Notes: generated by a model from the sequence alone, not told the origin. Shown: positions 1 to 6,139, counted from the first letter of the stretch. The stretch is DNA of 10,071 bases from JBJHBY01 sp050485745 (GCA_050485745.1 JBJHBY010000126.1:1-10071); one strand, 5' to 3'. Translations and numbers: made by a program.

Positions 1-206
1 CCTTTGGCGCCGGGCCGCACTTTTGCATCGGTGTGCATCAGGCCCGCCTCAATCTGGTGGTCATGCTGCAGGAGATCGCCGCGCGACTGGGGGGCTTGCG
101 CCTGCTGGCGGAGCCTCGCCACGCCCGCTCGTTCTTCATGGACGGCTTCAAGGAAATGCGCATCGCTTTCGAAGCCGTTGCGGGGGAATCCCGTACGCAG
201 AAATAG
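1..206 (+). CDS. Cytochrome P450, C-terminal fragment (5' end outside window)
   Basis: The reading frame open from base 3 to the TAG at 204-206 encodes 67 residues that begin with FGAGPHFCIG. This is the P450 heme-binding signature FGxGxHxCxG, and the Cys codon at 24-26 supplies the axial thiolate ligand of the heme. The following helix (GVHQARLNLVVMLQEIAARL) and the ending typical of bacterial CYPs fit the L-helix and C-terminal sheet of a soluble bacterial P450 monooxygenase. The enzyme would use electrons from a ferredoxin or ferredoxin reductase to hydroxylate a small organic substrate; the substrate cannot be judged from this piece. The gene converges on the ferredoxin-domain gene that ends at 241, with 34 bases between the two stops. 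No T-tract terminator is visible in that gap. The family call is secure; the subfamily is unknown. Confidence 0.93.
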   Translation, partial: FGAGPHFCIGVHQARLNLVVMLQEIAARLGGLRLLAEPRHARSFFMDGFKEMRIAFEAVAGESRTQK

Positions 207-240
207 CGCCAACACCCTGACGGCGCTCGCGAATGCGCGC

Positions 241-768
241 TCAGGCCCCGAGGGGGCCAAGCAGGCGCAGGTGATCCCGGGGCAGGCCGCTGCAGTCTCC
301 TTGCAGACTCAGGTGGCGGCTGTTGCTGTCGACGATGCGCAGCTGCCGGCCATCGTCGGCCTGCAGCAGCTGCCCCGGCTCGAATACCGGCAGGCGACCG
401 GGTGGCAGCTCGATGTGGAGCTGGTCGTCCTGCGCCTGCAGTACCCGGCAATACAGGCTGCGCGCGGCTCCGGCGCTGCCCGGGGCGAATGCCCGCGGCC
501 AGTGCAGTATCAGCGGGCCGAGAGCCTGCGCACGGCAGGGCAGAATCTCGCAGCCCGGGTCGTGCCTCGCGTCCAGGGTTTGCCCGGCCTGCAGTACCCG
601 GCCCTGGCGCAGGTGTGCCGCGCAGGCCAGGCAGACACCGTTGCGGCAACCGGAGACCACCTGCCAGCCGGCCTCGGCGAAGGCGCCGAGCAGGGGCCGC
701 GAGGGCTCGACCTCGATGCAGCCGCCGTCCGCGCCGGTGACCTCGACCGGCCACCGCATGTCGGTCAT
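241..768 (-). CDS. [2Fe-2S] ferredoxin-domain protein with C-terminal reductase-like extension
   Basis: This 175-residue protein starts with a plant-type ferredoxin domain (about residues 5-90). Cys41, Cys46, Cys49 and Cys78 form the C-x4-C-x2-C...C pattern that holds a [2Fe-2S] cluster, in the contexts GCRNGVCLAC and EILPCRA. Residues about 102-150 look like the start of the flavin-binding barrel of ferredoxin-NADP reductase-type proteins, with an FEPGQLL segment. The RxYS flavin motif is not recognisable and there is no NAD(P)-binding domain, so the protein resembles an oxygenase-type reductase cut short. The likely role is one-electron transfer, partner unknown. The start at 768 is chosen because its ATG overlaps the rdgB stop as ATGA, so translation is probably coupled. 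An upstream in-frame ATG at 951 lies deep inside rdgB and is rejected. The gene sits where Pseudomonas has hemW after rdgB, and it converges on a P450 gene. Confidence 0.82.
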   Translation of the reverse strand: MTDMRWPVEVTGADGGCIEVEPSRPLLGAFAEAGWQVVSGCRNGVCLACAAHLRQGRVLQAGQTLDARHDPGCEILPCRAQALGPLILHWPRAFAPGSAGAARSLYCRVLQAQDDQLHIELPPGRLPVFEPGQLLQADDGRQLRIVDSNSRHLSLQGDCSGLPRDHLRLLGPLGA

Positions 769-1367
769 GGCTGCGGCAAGCCCTTCAGCTGTTGCAGCAG
801 TTCCGCCATGGCCTGGCCGCGATGGCTGAGGCGGTTCTTGGTGGCGGGCTCCAGTTCGGCGGCGCTCAGCCCCAGTTCCGGGATGAAGAACAGCGGGTCG
901 TAGCCGAAGCCACCACTGCCGCGGGGCGCATCCAGAATCACCCCCTGCCACTGGCCGTGGCAGATCAGTGGGGTCGGATCATCGGCGTGGCGCAGGTAGA
1001 CCAGCACGCAGTGGTAGCGCGCACCGCGCTGCTCCGCGGGCACGCTGGCCAGGGCCTGCAGCAACCTGGCGTTGTTGTCCGCGTCACTGGCCTCCGCACC
1101 GGCGTAGCGAGCGGAGAACACACCGGGTGCGCCACCGAGTGCATCCACCGCCAGGCCCGAATCGTCGGCGATGGCCGGCAGCCCGGTGTGGACGGCGGCG
1201 TTGCGGGCCTTGAGGATGGCGTTTTCAACAAAGGTCAGGCCGGTTTCCTCGGCCTCGGGCACGCCGCGGGCCGCCTGGGCCTCGACGAGCAGGCCACAGC
1301 CGGCCAGCAGCTGGTTGAACTCCGCCAGCTTGCCGCGGTTGTTGCTGGCGAGAATCACGCTGCTCAT
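765..1367 (-). CDS. rdgB: dITP/XTP pyrophosphatase (Ham1/RdgB family)
   Basis: This 200-residue cytosolic enzyme hydrolyses dITP, ITP and XTP to the monophosphate and pyrophosphate, keeping deaminated purines out of DNA and RNA. All family motifs are visible: SNNRGKLAEF (8-17, triphosphate binding), FVENAILKA (46-54), the catalytic ADDSGL (67-72, Asp69 the expected general base), GAPGVFSARYAG (79-90), GGFGYDPLF (152-160, base pocket) and KNRLSHRG (177-184). The length is normal for the family. The ATG at 1367 lies 4 bases after the DUF4426 stop, and the stop overlaps the start of the ferredoxin-domain gene as ATGA, so it is an internal operon gene. Its ribosome binding site is weak (a GGGA-like run), which suits coupling to the upstream gene. 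No key residue is missing. Confidence 0.97.
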   Translation of the reverse strand: MSSVILASNNRGKLAEFNQLLAGCGLLVEAQAARGVPEAEETGLTFVENAILKARNAAVHTGLPAIADDSGLAVDALGGAPGVFSARYAGAEASDADNNARLLQALASVPAEQRGARYHCVLVYLRHADDPTPLICHGQWQGVILDAPRGSGGFGYDPLFFIPELGLSAAELEPATKNRLSHRGQAMAELLQQLKGLPQP

Positions 1368-1371
1368 GGGG

Positions 1372-1881
1372 TCAGTCCCGGTACAGGGTGCGGCTGAAGC
1401 GCAGGGTATACGGTGCGCGGTCGCGGTCCGGCTGTATCTGCAGCTCGAAGTGACGCTCCTCGCTGCGGCCGGCGAAACGCAGCTCGGCGATGTAATAGAT
1501 CGCGTCGCCCTCGATCACTTCCTGGAACTGCAGGTCATGGCGATGAATCAGGTCCGAGTGGGTGCCGCGCACGATGGCGCGCTGGCCGCGGGTGCTGCCG
1601 TCCTCCTGCTTGCGGCGAACGGCAACGTTGACCACCGCCCCGTTGCGCGCCCGCACGATGCCGTAGCGCGAGGCCACCTCCGGTTGCATGAAGGTGCTGT
1701 TGAACACCATGTAATGCACCTCGAAGTCATCGAACACCTGCATCAGCGCACCGTCGGCCTGAGGTCGGGCCGGACCCTGCGCGAGCGCGGGCAGCGCCCA
1801 GAGCAGCGCGGCCAGGCAGAGCAGCGCCGGCGAGATGACGCGGCGTGGCGTGGGGGCCTTGATGATGGCGGCGATGGTCAT
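1372..1881 (-). CDS. DUF4426 family exported protein
   Basis: This 169-residue protein has an N-terminal signal peptide: basic residues at 8-14, a hydrophobic core at about 16-33 (ISPALLCLAALLWALPALA), and a likely signal peptidase I cut after Ala34 (PALA|QG). The mature part is a small beta-rich domain with the DUF4426 features HYMVFNSTFMQPEVA (near residues 56-70) and a strand-rich C terminus. It should be periplasmic; the biochemical function is unknown. The family is known to sit between metW and rdgB in Pseudomonas-type genomes, which supports the call, but the link to methionine or nucleotide metabolism is only by position. The start at 1881 has a GAGGG ribosome binding site about 7 bases upstream. 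An in-frame ATG at 1911 would add 10 residues but has no such site and would place extra sequence ahead of the signal peptide. Confidence 0.87.
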   Translation of the reverse strand: MTIAAIIKAPTPRRVISPALLCLAALLWALPALAQGPARPQADGALMQVFDDFEVHYMVFNSTFMQPEVASRYGIVRARNGAVVNVAVRRKQEDGSTRGQRAIVRGTHSDLIHRHDLQFQEVIEGDAIYYIAELRFAGRSEERHFELQIQPDRDRAPYTLRFSRTLYRD

Positions 1882-1945
1882 GACAGATCCCTCGAAGCGG
1901 GTGTGGTACATGAGCCGCGGGAGCGGCGGCCAGTGACGGCCCGGA

Positions 1946-2536
1946 TCAGCGCGCGATATGGTAGATCGCCGTCATTCCGAACAGGTTGGGCAGGGCCTGC
2001 GCCGCGGCGCTTTCGGTATTATCCGCGGCCACCACCCTGCGGGCCAGTACCCGGATGTTGCGAGCCCTGCACAGGGCATCGAAATCCCGCACCGTGCAGA
2101 AGTGGATGTTCGGCGTGTCATACCAGGCGTAGGGCAGAAAGCGGGACACCGGCATGCGCCCGCGCCAGAGCAGATGCCAGCGCGCTCTCCAGTGGCCGAA
2201 GTTGGGGAAGGTGACGATACACTGGCGGCCGATGCGCAGCATCTCGTCGATCACCTTGTGGGGGTAGCGCAGGGTCTGCAGCGAGTAAGCCATCACCACC
2301 ACGTCGAAGCTGTTGCTCTCGAAGTTGGCCAGGCCCTTGTTCAGATCCTGTTCGACCACGCTCAGCCCCTGGCTGATGCAGTAGGTGATGTTGTCCGGGT
2401 CGATCTCCACCCCCAGGCCATCGACCTGCCTGCCGTCGCGCAGGGCGCGCAGCAGGGTGCCGTCGCCGCAGCCGAGGTCCAGCACCCGGGAGCCGGGAGC
2501 GATCACATCCTGGATCAGGGTCAGGTCAAAACGCAT
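1946..2536 (-). CDS. metW: Methionine biosynthesis protein MetW (SAM-dependent methyltransferase fold)
   Basis: This 196-residue class I methyltransferase-fold protein works with MetX in homoserine O-acylation. In Pseudomonas-type bacteria both genes are needed for methionine synthesis. The glycine-rich SAM-binding loop VLDLGCGDGTLL lies at residues 18-29, the acidic end of strand 2 is GVEIDPDN (42-49), and the family-typical stretches are PNFGHWRARWHLL (111-123), LPYAWYDTPNIHFCTVRDF (134-152) and the C-terminal NLFGMTAIY (184-192). The ATG at 2536 overlaps the metX stop by one base (TGATG), so translation is almost certainly coupled. The product is cytosolic. A 64-base gap separates its stop from the DUF4426 start. 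Confidence 0.97.
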   Translation of the reverse strand: MRFDLTLIQDVIAPGSRVLDLGCGDGTLLRALRDGRQVDGLGVEIDPDNITYCISQGLSVVEQDLNKGLANFESNSFDVVVMAYSLQTLRYPHKVIDEMLRIGRQCIVTFPNFGHWRARWHLLWRGRMPVSRFLPYAWYDTPNIHFCTVRDFDALCRARNIRVLARRVVAADNTESAAAQALPNLFGMTAIYHIAR

Positions 2537-3687
2537 CAGCCGAGCTCCAGTGCAATGCGCTGCATGAAGGCGCTGAACACGTCCTGGTAGCGTGGAATCG
2601 GCACCAGGAAAGCATCGTGACCGTGGTTGGCCTCGATCTGGGCGTAGCTGACCGGCCGTCGCGCCGCGATCAGTGCGTCGACAATTTCCCGCGAGCGCGC
2701 CGGCGAAAAGCGCCAGTCGGTGGTAAAGCTCACCACCAGAAAGCGCGCCCGCGCCTCGCGGAAGCCGGCCACCGGGTCATCGCCGTAGTCCCGCCCCAGG
2801 TCGAAGTAGTCCAGTGCCCGCGTCATCAGGATGTAGGTATTGGCATCGAAACGGCCGGAGAACTTATCGCCCTGATGGCGCAGATAGCTCTCCACCTGGA
2901 ATTCCACTTCGTGCTCGCTGCCCAGGCTGAGCGCGCCGTTCTTCAGATCGCGCCCGAACTTCTGCATCATGCCGTCTTCGGACAGGTAGGTGATGTGCCC
3001 GACCATGCGCGCCAGCGCCAGCCCCTGGCGTGGCGCGGTGCCGTGTTCCAGATAGCGGCCGCCGAGAAAGTCCGGGTCCGACATGATCGCCTGGCGGGCG
3101 ATCTCGTTGAAGGCGATGTTCTGCGCCGACAATTTCATCGCCGAGGCGATCAGCACGCAGTGGCGCACCTCGTCGGGGTACATCAGCGCCCAGCGCATTG
3201 CCTGCATGCCCCCCAGGCTGCCACCGATCACCGCGGCCCAGTGGGGAATGCCCAGCACCTGCATCAGCGCGCGCTGGCTGTTGACCCAGTCGCGGCAGCG
3301 CAGGCCGGGAAAGTCAGGCCCCCAGGGGCGGCCCGTGTCCGGGTTCAGGCTGGTGGGGCCGGTGGAACCGTGGCAGCCGCCCAGGTTGTTGAGGCTGACC
3401 ACGAAGAACAGGCTGGTATCGATGGGCTTGCCGGGGCCGATATAGGCGTCCCACCAGCCGGGCTTGCGCTCGTCCACGGAGTGATAGCCCGCGGCGTGGT
3501 GATGGCCGGACAGCGCATGGCAGATCAGCACGGCATTGGAGCGGTCCGCGTTCAGGGTGCCGTAGGTCTCGTACACCAGATCGTATTCCGGCAGCACCCG
3601 CCCGCAGGCAAGCGTCAGCGGCTCGCTGAAGTGCTGGGTCTGCGGAGTCACCAGGCCGACGGAGTCGTCCGGGAACGGGCTGGGCAT
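2536..3687 (-). CDS. metX: Homoserine O-acyltransferase MetX
   Basis: This 383-residue alpha/beta-hydrolase-fold enzyme acylates homoserine, the committed step of methionine synthesis. The nucleophile elbow GGSLGGMQ (155-162) carries Ser157. Asp324 in TTDWRFSP and His357 in NHGHDAFL complete the expected Ser-Asp-His triad. Also conserved are ICHALSGHHHAAGY (55-68), NNLGGCHGSTGPTS (100-113) and the substrate-shaping helical lid at about 187-300. Length is typical for the family. Whether the acyl donor is acetyl- or succinyl-CoA cannot be read with certainty; many proteobacterial MetX proteins annotated as acetyltransferases use succinyl-CoA. The start at 3687 gives the normal family N terminus (MPSPFPDDSVGLVTPQ). 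Upstream in-frame ATGs would add 86 low-complexity residues running into the opposite gene. The gene heads the minus-strand operon. Confidence 0.97.
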   Translation of the reverse strand: MPSPFPDDSVGLVTPQTQHFSEPLTLACGRVLPEYDLVYETYGTLNADRSNAVLICHALSGHHHAAGYHSVDERKPGWWDAYIGPGKPIDTSLFFVVSLNNLGGCHGSTGPTSLNPDTGRPWGPDFPGLRCRDWVNSQRALMQVLGIPHWAAVIGGSLGGMQAMRWALMYPDEVRHCVLIASAMKLSAQNIAFNEIARQAIMSDPDFLGGRYLEHGTAPRQGLALARMVGHITYLSEDGMMQKFGRDLKNGALSLGSEHEVEFQVESYLRHQGDKFSGRFDANTYILMTRALDYFDLGRDYGDDPVAGFREARARFLVVSFTTDWRFSPARSREIVDALIAARRPVSYAQIEANHGHDAFLVPIPRYQDVFSAFMQRIALELG

Positions 3688-3902
3688 CGGGGTCCGGTCC
3701 GGGCTTTGAATCAGGGGCAGCAGTCTAGCAGTTTGTGGCCGGGGTGCTAAGGGCGCCTTGACTGGCCGGCCCCGGGGCTGGGGGTGGGGCGGGAATAATG
3801 CGATGATGGTTGCCAGCCGCACGAGCCTGGACATCGCGCCCCGGCGGCGGCATTGCAGCCCGGGTTTATACCGGCATGGCCGGTCAGTGCGGAGACCTCC
3901 GT
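3688..3902. other. Divergent intergenic region between metX and the DUF1538 gene
   Basis: These 215 bases separate two divergently transcribed operons and are the longest non-coding stretch in the window. They hold the candidate metX promoter (3722-3750), a very G-rich run on the plus strand at about 3770-3793 that includes the palindrome GCCCCGGGGC, and the ribosome binding site for the DUF1538 gene at 3891-3894. A good -35 box (TTGACT, 3758-3763) on the plus strand has no matching -10 at normal spacing, so I could not place a plus-strand promoter. Confidence 0.55.
3722..3750 (-). promoter_or_regulatory. Possible sigma70-type promoter for the metX operon
   Basis: Read on the minus strand, TTAGCA (3750-3745) and TAGACT (3727-3722) each match the -35 and -10 consensus at four of six positions and are separated by exactly 17 bases. 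Initiation would fall near 3714, giving a leader of about 27 bases before the metX ATG at 3687. No SAM riboswitch fold was recognised in so short a leader. Matches of this quality occur by chance, so this is a candidate only. Confidence 0.3.
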
Positions 3903-3905
3903 TTG
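3891..3905 (+). promoter_or_regulatory. Ribosome binding site that decides a TTG start
   Basis: GGAG at 3891-3894 is followed by 8 bases and then an in-frame TTG at 3903-3905. The first in-frame ATG downstream (3915) would lie 20 bases from this site with nothing better in between. The in-frame ATG further up (3876) has no visible ribosome binding site. The spacing therefore favours TTG as the start of the DUF1538 protein, only 4 codons upstream of the ATG alternative. Confidence 0.6.
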
Positions 3906-5390
3906 GCGTACCTGATGACATTCTCGCACGCGTTGATGCACGCACTGAAAAACCTGCTGCCGATCATCATCGTTGTGCTGCTGTTTCAGCTTGCGATTCT
4001 GCAACAGGTGCCGGACGACGCCCTGGCGATGACACTGGGCCTCGCCATCGTTGCAGTCGGTGTGGCGCTGTTTCTGCAGGGGCTGGAGTTGAGTGTCTTC
4101 CCGGTCGGCAAAAGTCTCTCCAATCAGTTTGCCCGTCGGGGTTCGGTACCAATCCTGCTGGCGTTCGGCTTTGCCATCGGCTTTTCCGCCGTCGTGGCGG
4201 AACCGGCACTGATCGCGGTGGCGGAACAGGCCCAGGAAATCAGCGACGGGCGCATTGATGCGTTGATCCTGCGGCTGCTGGTGGCCGTGTCTGTCGGAAC
4301 GGTGGTTGCGCTGGGTGTTTTTCGTACGATTTTTGGTTATCCGCTGCATTGGTTCATGATCATCGGCTACGTCATCGTCGTCGTCGTCACCTGGTTTGCA
4401 CCCCCCGAGATCGTTGGCCTGGCCTATGACTCGGGCGGCGTGACCACCAATATCGTCACCGTGCCGTTGATCGCCGCTCTGGGGATTGGTCTGGCCTCGT
4501 CCATTCGCGGCCGCAATGCGCTGACCGATGGCTTTGGGCTGGTGGCGCTGGCGGTGATGGTACCCATGATCAGTGTGCAGCTGTATGGCATCCTGGTGTT
4601 TTCCCAGCCGGCGCCGGAGGCGACGTTGTTGCTGGATGCGGCGGAGGATTCGGGCGAGCTGGCGCTGCCCCTGCGCATGCTGCTCGATCTGGCGACGATG
4701 TTTCGCGATGTACTGCCGATCATTCTCACCATTCTTTTCTTCCAGTACCTGGTGCTGCGTCGTGGGCTCAGCAATCCGCGCAAGGTGGCCTTTGGCTTTC
4801 TGCTGGTGATTTTCGGGTTGTACGCCTTCGTCGTCGGCCTGAAGATGGGATTGTTTCCGATTGGCACCAGTATGGCCGAGCAGTTGATTGCGCATGACCG
4901 CATGCTGCTGGTTTATCTGTTCGCCTTCATGATCGGCTTTGCCACCACCATGGCGGAGCCGGCATTGATCGCAATTGGTCAGCAGGCGGAACAAGCGGCA
5001 TCCGGCCGCCTTGATGGCAACGCCATCCGTATCCTGGTGGCGATCGGTGTGGCCATCGGCATTACGATCGGGGTACACCGGATTATTGCCGGCGGATCGA
5101 TGCATTACTACATCATGGGCGGCTATATGCTGGTGATTCTGCTGACCGCTCTCGCGCCGCGCTATATCGTCGCGTTGGCCTATGATCTTGGCGGTGTTAC
5201 CACGTCAGAGGTCACCGTGCCCCTGATTACTGCCCTGGGTATTGGCCTTGCCATGCATATCGAGGGCCGGAATGTCCTGATTGACGGTTTTGGACTGATT
5301 GCATTTGCTTCGATATTCCCGATTGTCACGGTCATGCTTTACGCCATTGTCATGGAGCAGATCAAGAAACGCAGCGAGGTTCCGATATGA
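3903..5390 (+). CDS. Duplicated DUF1538 integral membrane protein, probable ion transporter
   Basis: This protein has 495 residues from the TTG at 3903 (491 from the ATG at 3915). It consists of two homologous halves, each with about seven hydrophobic segments. Paired motifs lie exactly 252 residues apart: FPVG (66-69) and FPIG (318-321); AEPALIA (99-105 and 351-357); AYDSGGVTTNIVTVPLI (174-190) and AYDLGGVTTSEVTVPLI (426-442); DGFGL (209-213 and 461-465). This is the DUF1538 family, here with both domains in one chain. From memory and unverified, a pair of separate DUF1538 proteins from Halomonas (UmpA/UmpB) was reported to give Na+(Li+,K+)/H+ antiport; this protein would be the fused equivalent, so cation/proton antiport is a reasonable inference. 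The conserved intramembrane Glu in AEPA and Asp in AYD could carry ions. The stop overlaps the PII-like start as ATGA, so stoichiometry is probably linked. Base composition is visibly less GC-rich than in flanking genes. Confidence 0.88.
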   Translation: MAYLMTFSHALMHALKNLLPIIIVVLLFQLAILQQVPDDALAMTLGLAIVAVGVALFLQGLELSVFPVGKSLSNQFARRGSVPILLAFGFAIGFSAVVAEPALIAVAEQAQEISDGRIDALILRLLVAVSVGTVVALGVFRTIFGYPLHWFMIIGYVIVVVVTWFAPPEIVGLAYDSGGVTTNIVTVPLIAALGIGLASSIRGRNALTDGFGLVALAVMVPMISVQLYGILVFSQPAPEATLLLDAAEDSGELALPLRMLLDLATMFRDVLPIILTILFFQYLVLRRGLSNPRKVAFGFLLVIFGLYAFVVGLKMGLFPIGTSMAEQLIAHDRMLLVYLFAFMIGFATTMAEPALIAIGQQAEQAASGRLDGNAIRILVAIGVAIGITIGVHRIIAGGSMHYYIMGGYMLVILLTALAPRYIVALAYDLGGVTTSEVTVPLITALGIGLAMHIEGRNVLIDGFGLIAFASIFPIVTVMLYAIVMEQIKKRSEVPI

Positions 5391-5737
5391 AATTTTCCGC
5401 TCTGGTCGCGATTGTTCCCGAAGAGCTCGAAGAGCAGGTGATTGATGTTTCCCGCGAGCTCGGCGGCGGTGGCATCACCGTGCTGGACGGGCGCGGCATC
5501 AGCAACACCACCCGGCGAACCTTTTTTGGTTTCACGTTCGAGGGCAGTCAGCGGGTGCTGATCATGGTGCTGGAGAAGAGCCTGTCTGTGGAGGTGCTCA
5601 AGGCGATCCAGAAGCTGCTGATGCCGGACGGTCGAGGCTCGCAGGGACTGGTTTTCACCCTCCCGCTGGAACATCTCGGCGGGATTGATATGTCGCAGGT
5701 CGAGCGATTCGAGCAGCATCTCCGGGAATCCATCTAG
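5387..5737 (+). CDS. PII-like signalling protein (P-II family regulator)
   Basis: This 116-residue protein has the length and ferredoxin-like fold pattern of the PII superfamily: strand 1 KFSALVAIV (2-10), helix 1 PEELEEQVIDVSRELG, then GGITVLDGRGI (28-38), which corresponds to the PII segment leading into the T-loop. The T-loop region (about 39-55, ISNTTRRTFFGFTFEGSQ) is about three residues shorter than in E. coli GlnB. The B-loop equivalent is DGRGSQGLVF (81-90), and the C-terminal strand LPLEHLGGI (92-100) is family-like. The protein contains no tyrosine at all, so uridylylation as on Tyr51 of GlnB is impossible. The Lys that follows the last B-loop glycine in GlnB is Leu here, so nucleotide binding may differ. 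The ATG overlaps the DUF1538 stop (ATGA) and has GAGGT 6 bases upstream. By analogy with GlnK-AmtB and SbtB-SbtA, it probably binds and gates the DUF1538 protein; this is inference. Confidence 0.83.
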   Translation: MKFSALVAIVPEELEEQVIDVSRELGGGGITVLDGRGISNTTRRTFFGFTFEGSQRVLIMVLEKSLSVEVLKAIQKLLMPDGRGSQGLVFTLPLEHLGGIDMSQVERFEQHLRESI

Positions 5738-5749
5738 AGGAGCATCACC

Positions 5750-6139
5750 ATGTTGCAGGTTAATGACGTCATGATCAGGGAGGTGGTCACCATCTCGCCC
5801 TTCGCCAAGTTGCGCGAAGCCCTGAGTGTGATGAAAAAACACGGCGTGAAATGCCTGGTGGTGGAAAGGCAGGCGGAACATGATGCCTGGGGCCTGATCA
5901 CCTATACCAATATCCTGAAATCAGTGATCGCCGAAGAGGGCGATATCGACCTGCTCAACGTCTACGACATCTGCGCCAAGCCCGCGCTGGCGGTGGGTGA
6001 GCAACTGGCCATTCGTCACGTCGCCACGCTGATGACCACGCACCGGATCAAGCGGCTCTTGGTGCTGAAGGACGAGGCGCTGATCGGCCTGGTGACGATG
6101 GACGACATCATGGCCGCACTGCTCAAGGGTATCGACTGA
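5750..6139 (+). CDS. Two-CBS-domain protein
   Basis: This 129-residue protein is essentially a tandem CBS pair (Bateman module) with no other domain. The first CBS spans about 3-62 (VNDVMIREVVTISPFAKLRE, ending in GLITYTNILKSV) and the second about 70-126 (VYDICAKPALAVGEQLAI, ending in GLVTMDDIMAAL). Such modules commonly bind AMP, ADP, ATP or SAM at the cleft between repeats and control a partner. The Asp expected in the closing T-x-x-D motif is present in repeat 2 (TMDD) but is Asn in repeat 1 (TYTN), so the two sites may not be equal. It follows the PII-like stop by 12 bases and has a strong GAGGAG ribosome binding site, so it belongs to the DUF1538/PII operon. The likely role is a second nucleotide-sensing input to the transporter; the ligand is unknown. 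Confidence 0.92.
   Translation: MLQVNDVMIREVVTISPFAKLREALSVMKKHGVKCLVVERQAEHDAWGLITYTNILKSVIAEEGDIDLLNVYDICAKPALAVGEQLAIRHVATLMTTHRIKRLLVLKDEALIGLVTMDDIMAALLKGID

Noticed and set aside
207..240. Bidirectional terminator between the P450 and ferredoxin-domain genes
   Set aside because: Only short imperfect GC inverted repeats are seen, with no T-tract on either strand.
1171..2214. 347-codon plus-strand frame opposite rdgB, DUF4426 and metW
   Set aside because: It crosses three recognised minus-strand genes and has no motif of its own.
2617..3750. 377-codon plus-strand frame opposite metX
   Set aside because: metX is complete with its catalytic triad on the other strand; the antisense frame shows no family features.
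3758..3799. Plus-strand promoter made of TTGACT and AATAAT
   Set aside because: The two boxes are 30 bases apart, far beyond the usual 16-18.
3891..3900. GGAGACCTCC as a hairpin hiding the DUF1538 ribosome binding site
   Set aside because: The arms are only 4 bp with a 2-base loop, which cannot form a stable hairpin.
3688..3945. 86-residue N-terminal extension of MetX from an upstream in-frame ATG
   Set aside because: The extension is low-complexity, not found in the family, and would overlap the ribosome binding site and start of the divergent DUF1538 gene.
3747..5105. 452-codon open frame on the minus strand antisense to the DUF1538 gene
   Set aside because: The translation is a low-complexity mix rich in Gln, His, Arg and Asp without domains, and the plus strand holds a clear duplicated membrane protein with family motifs.
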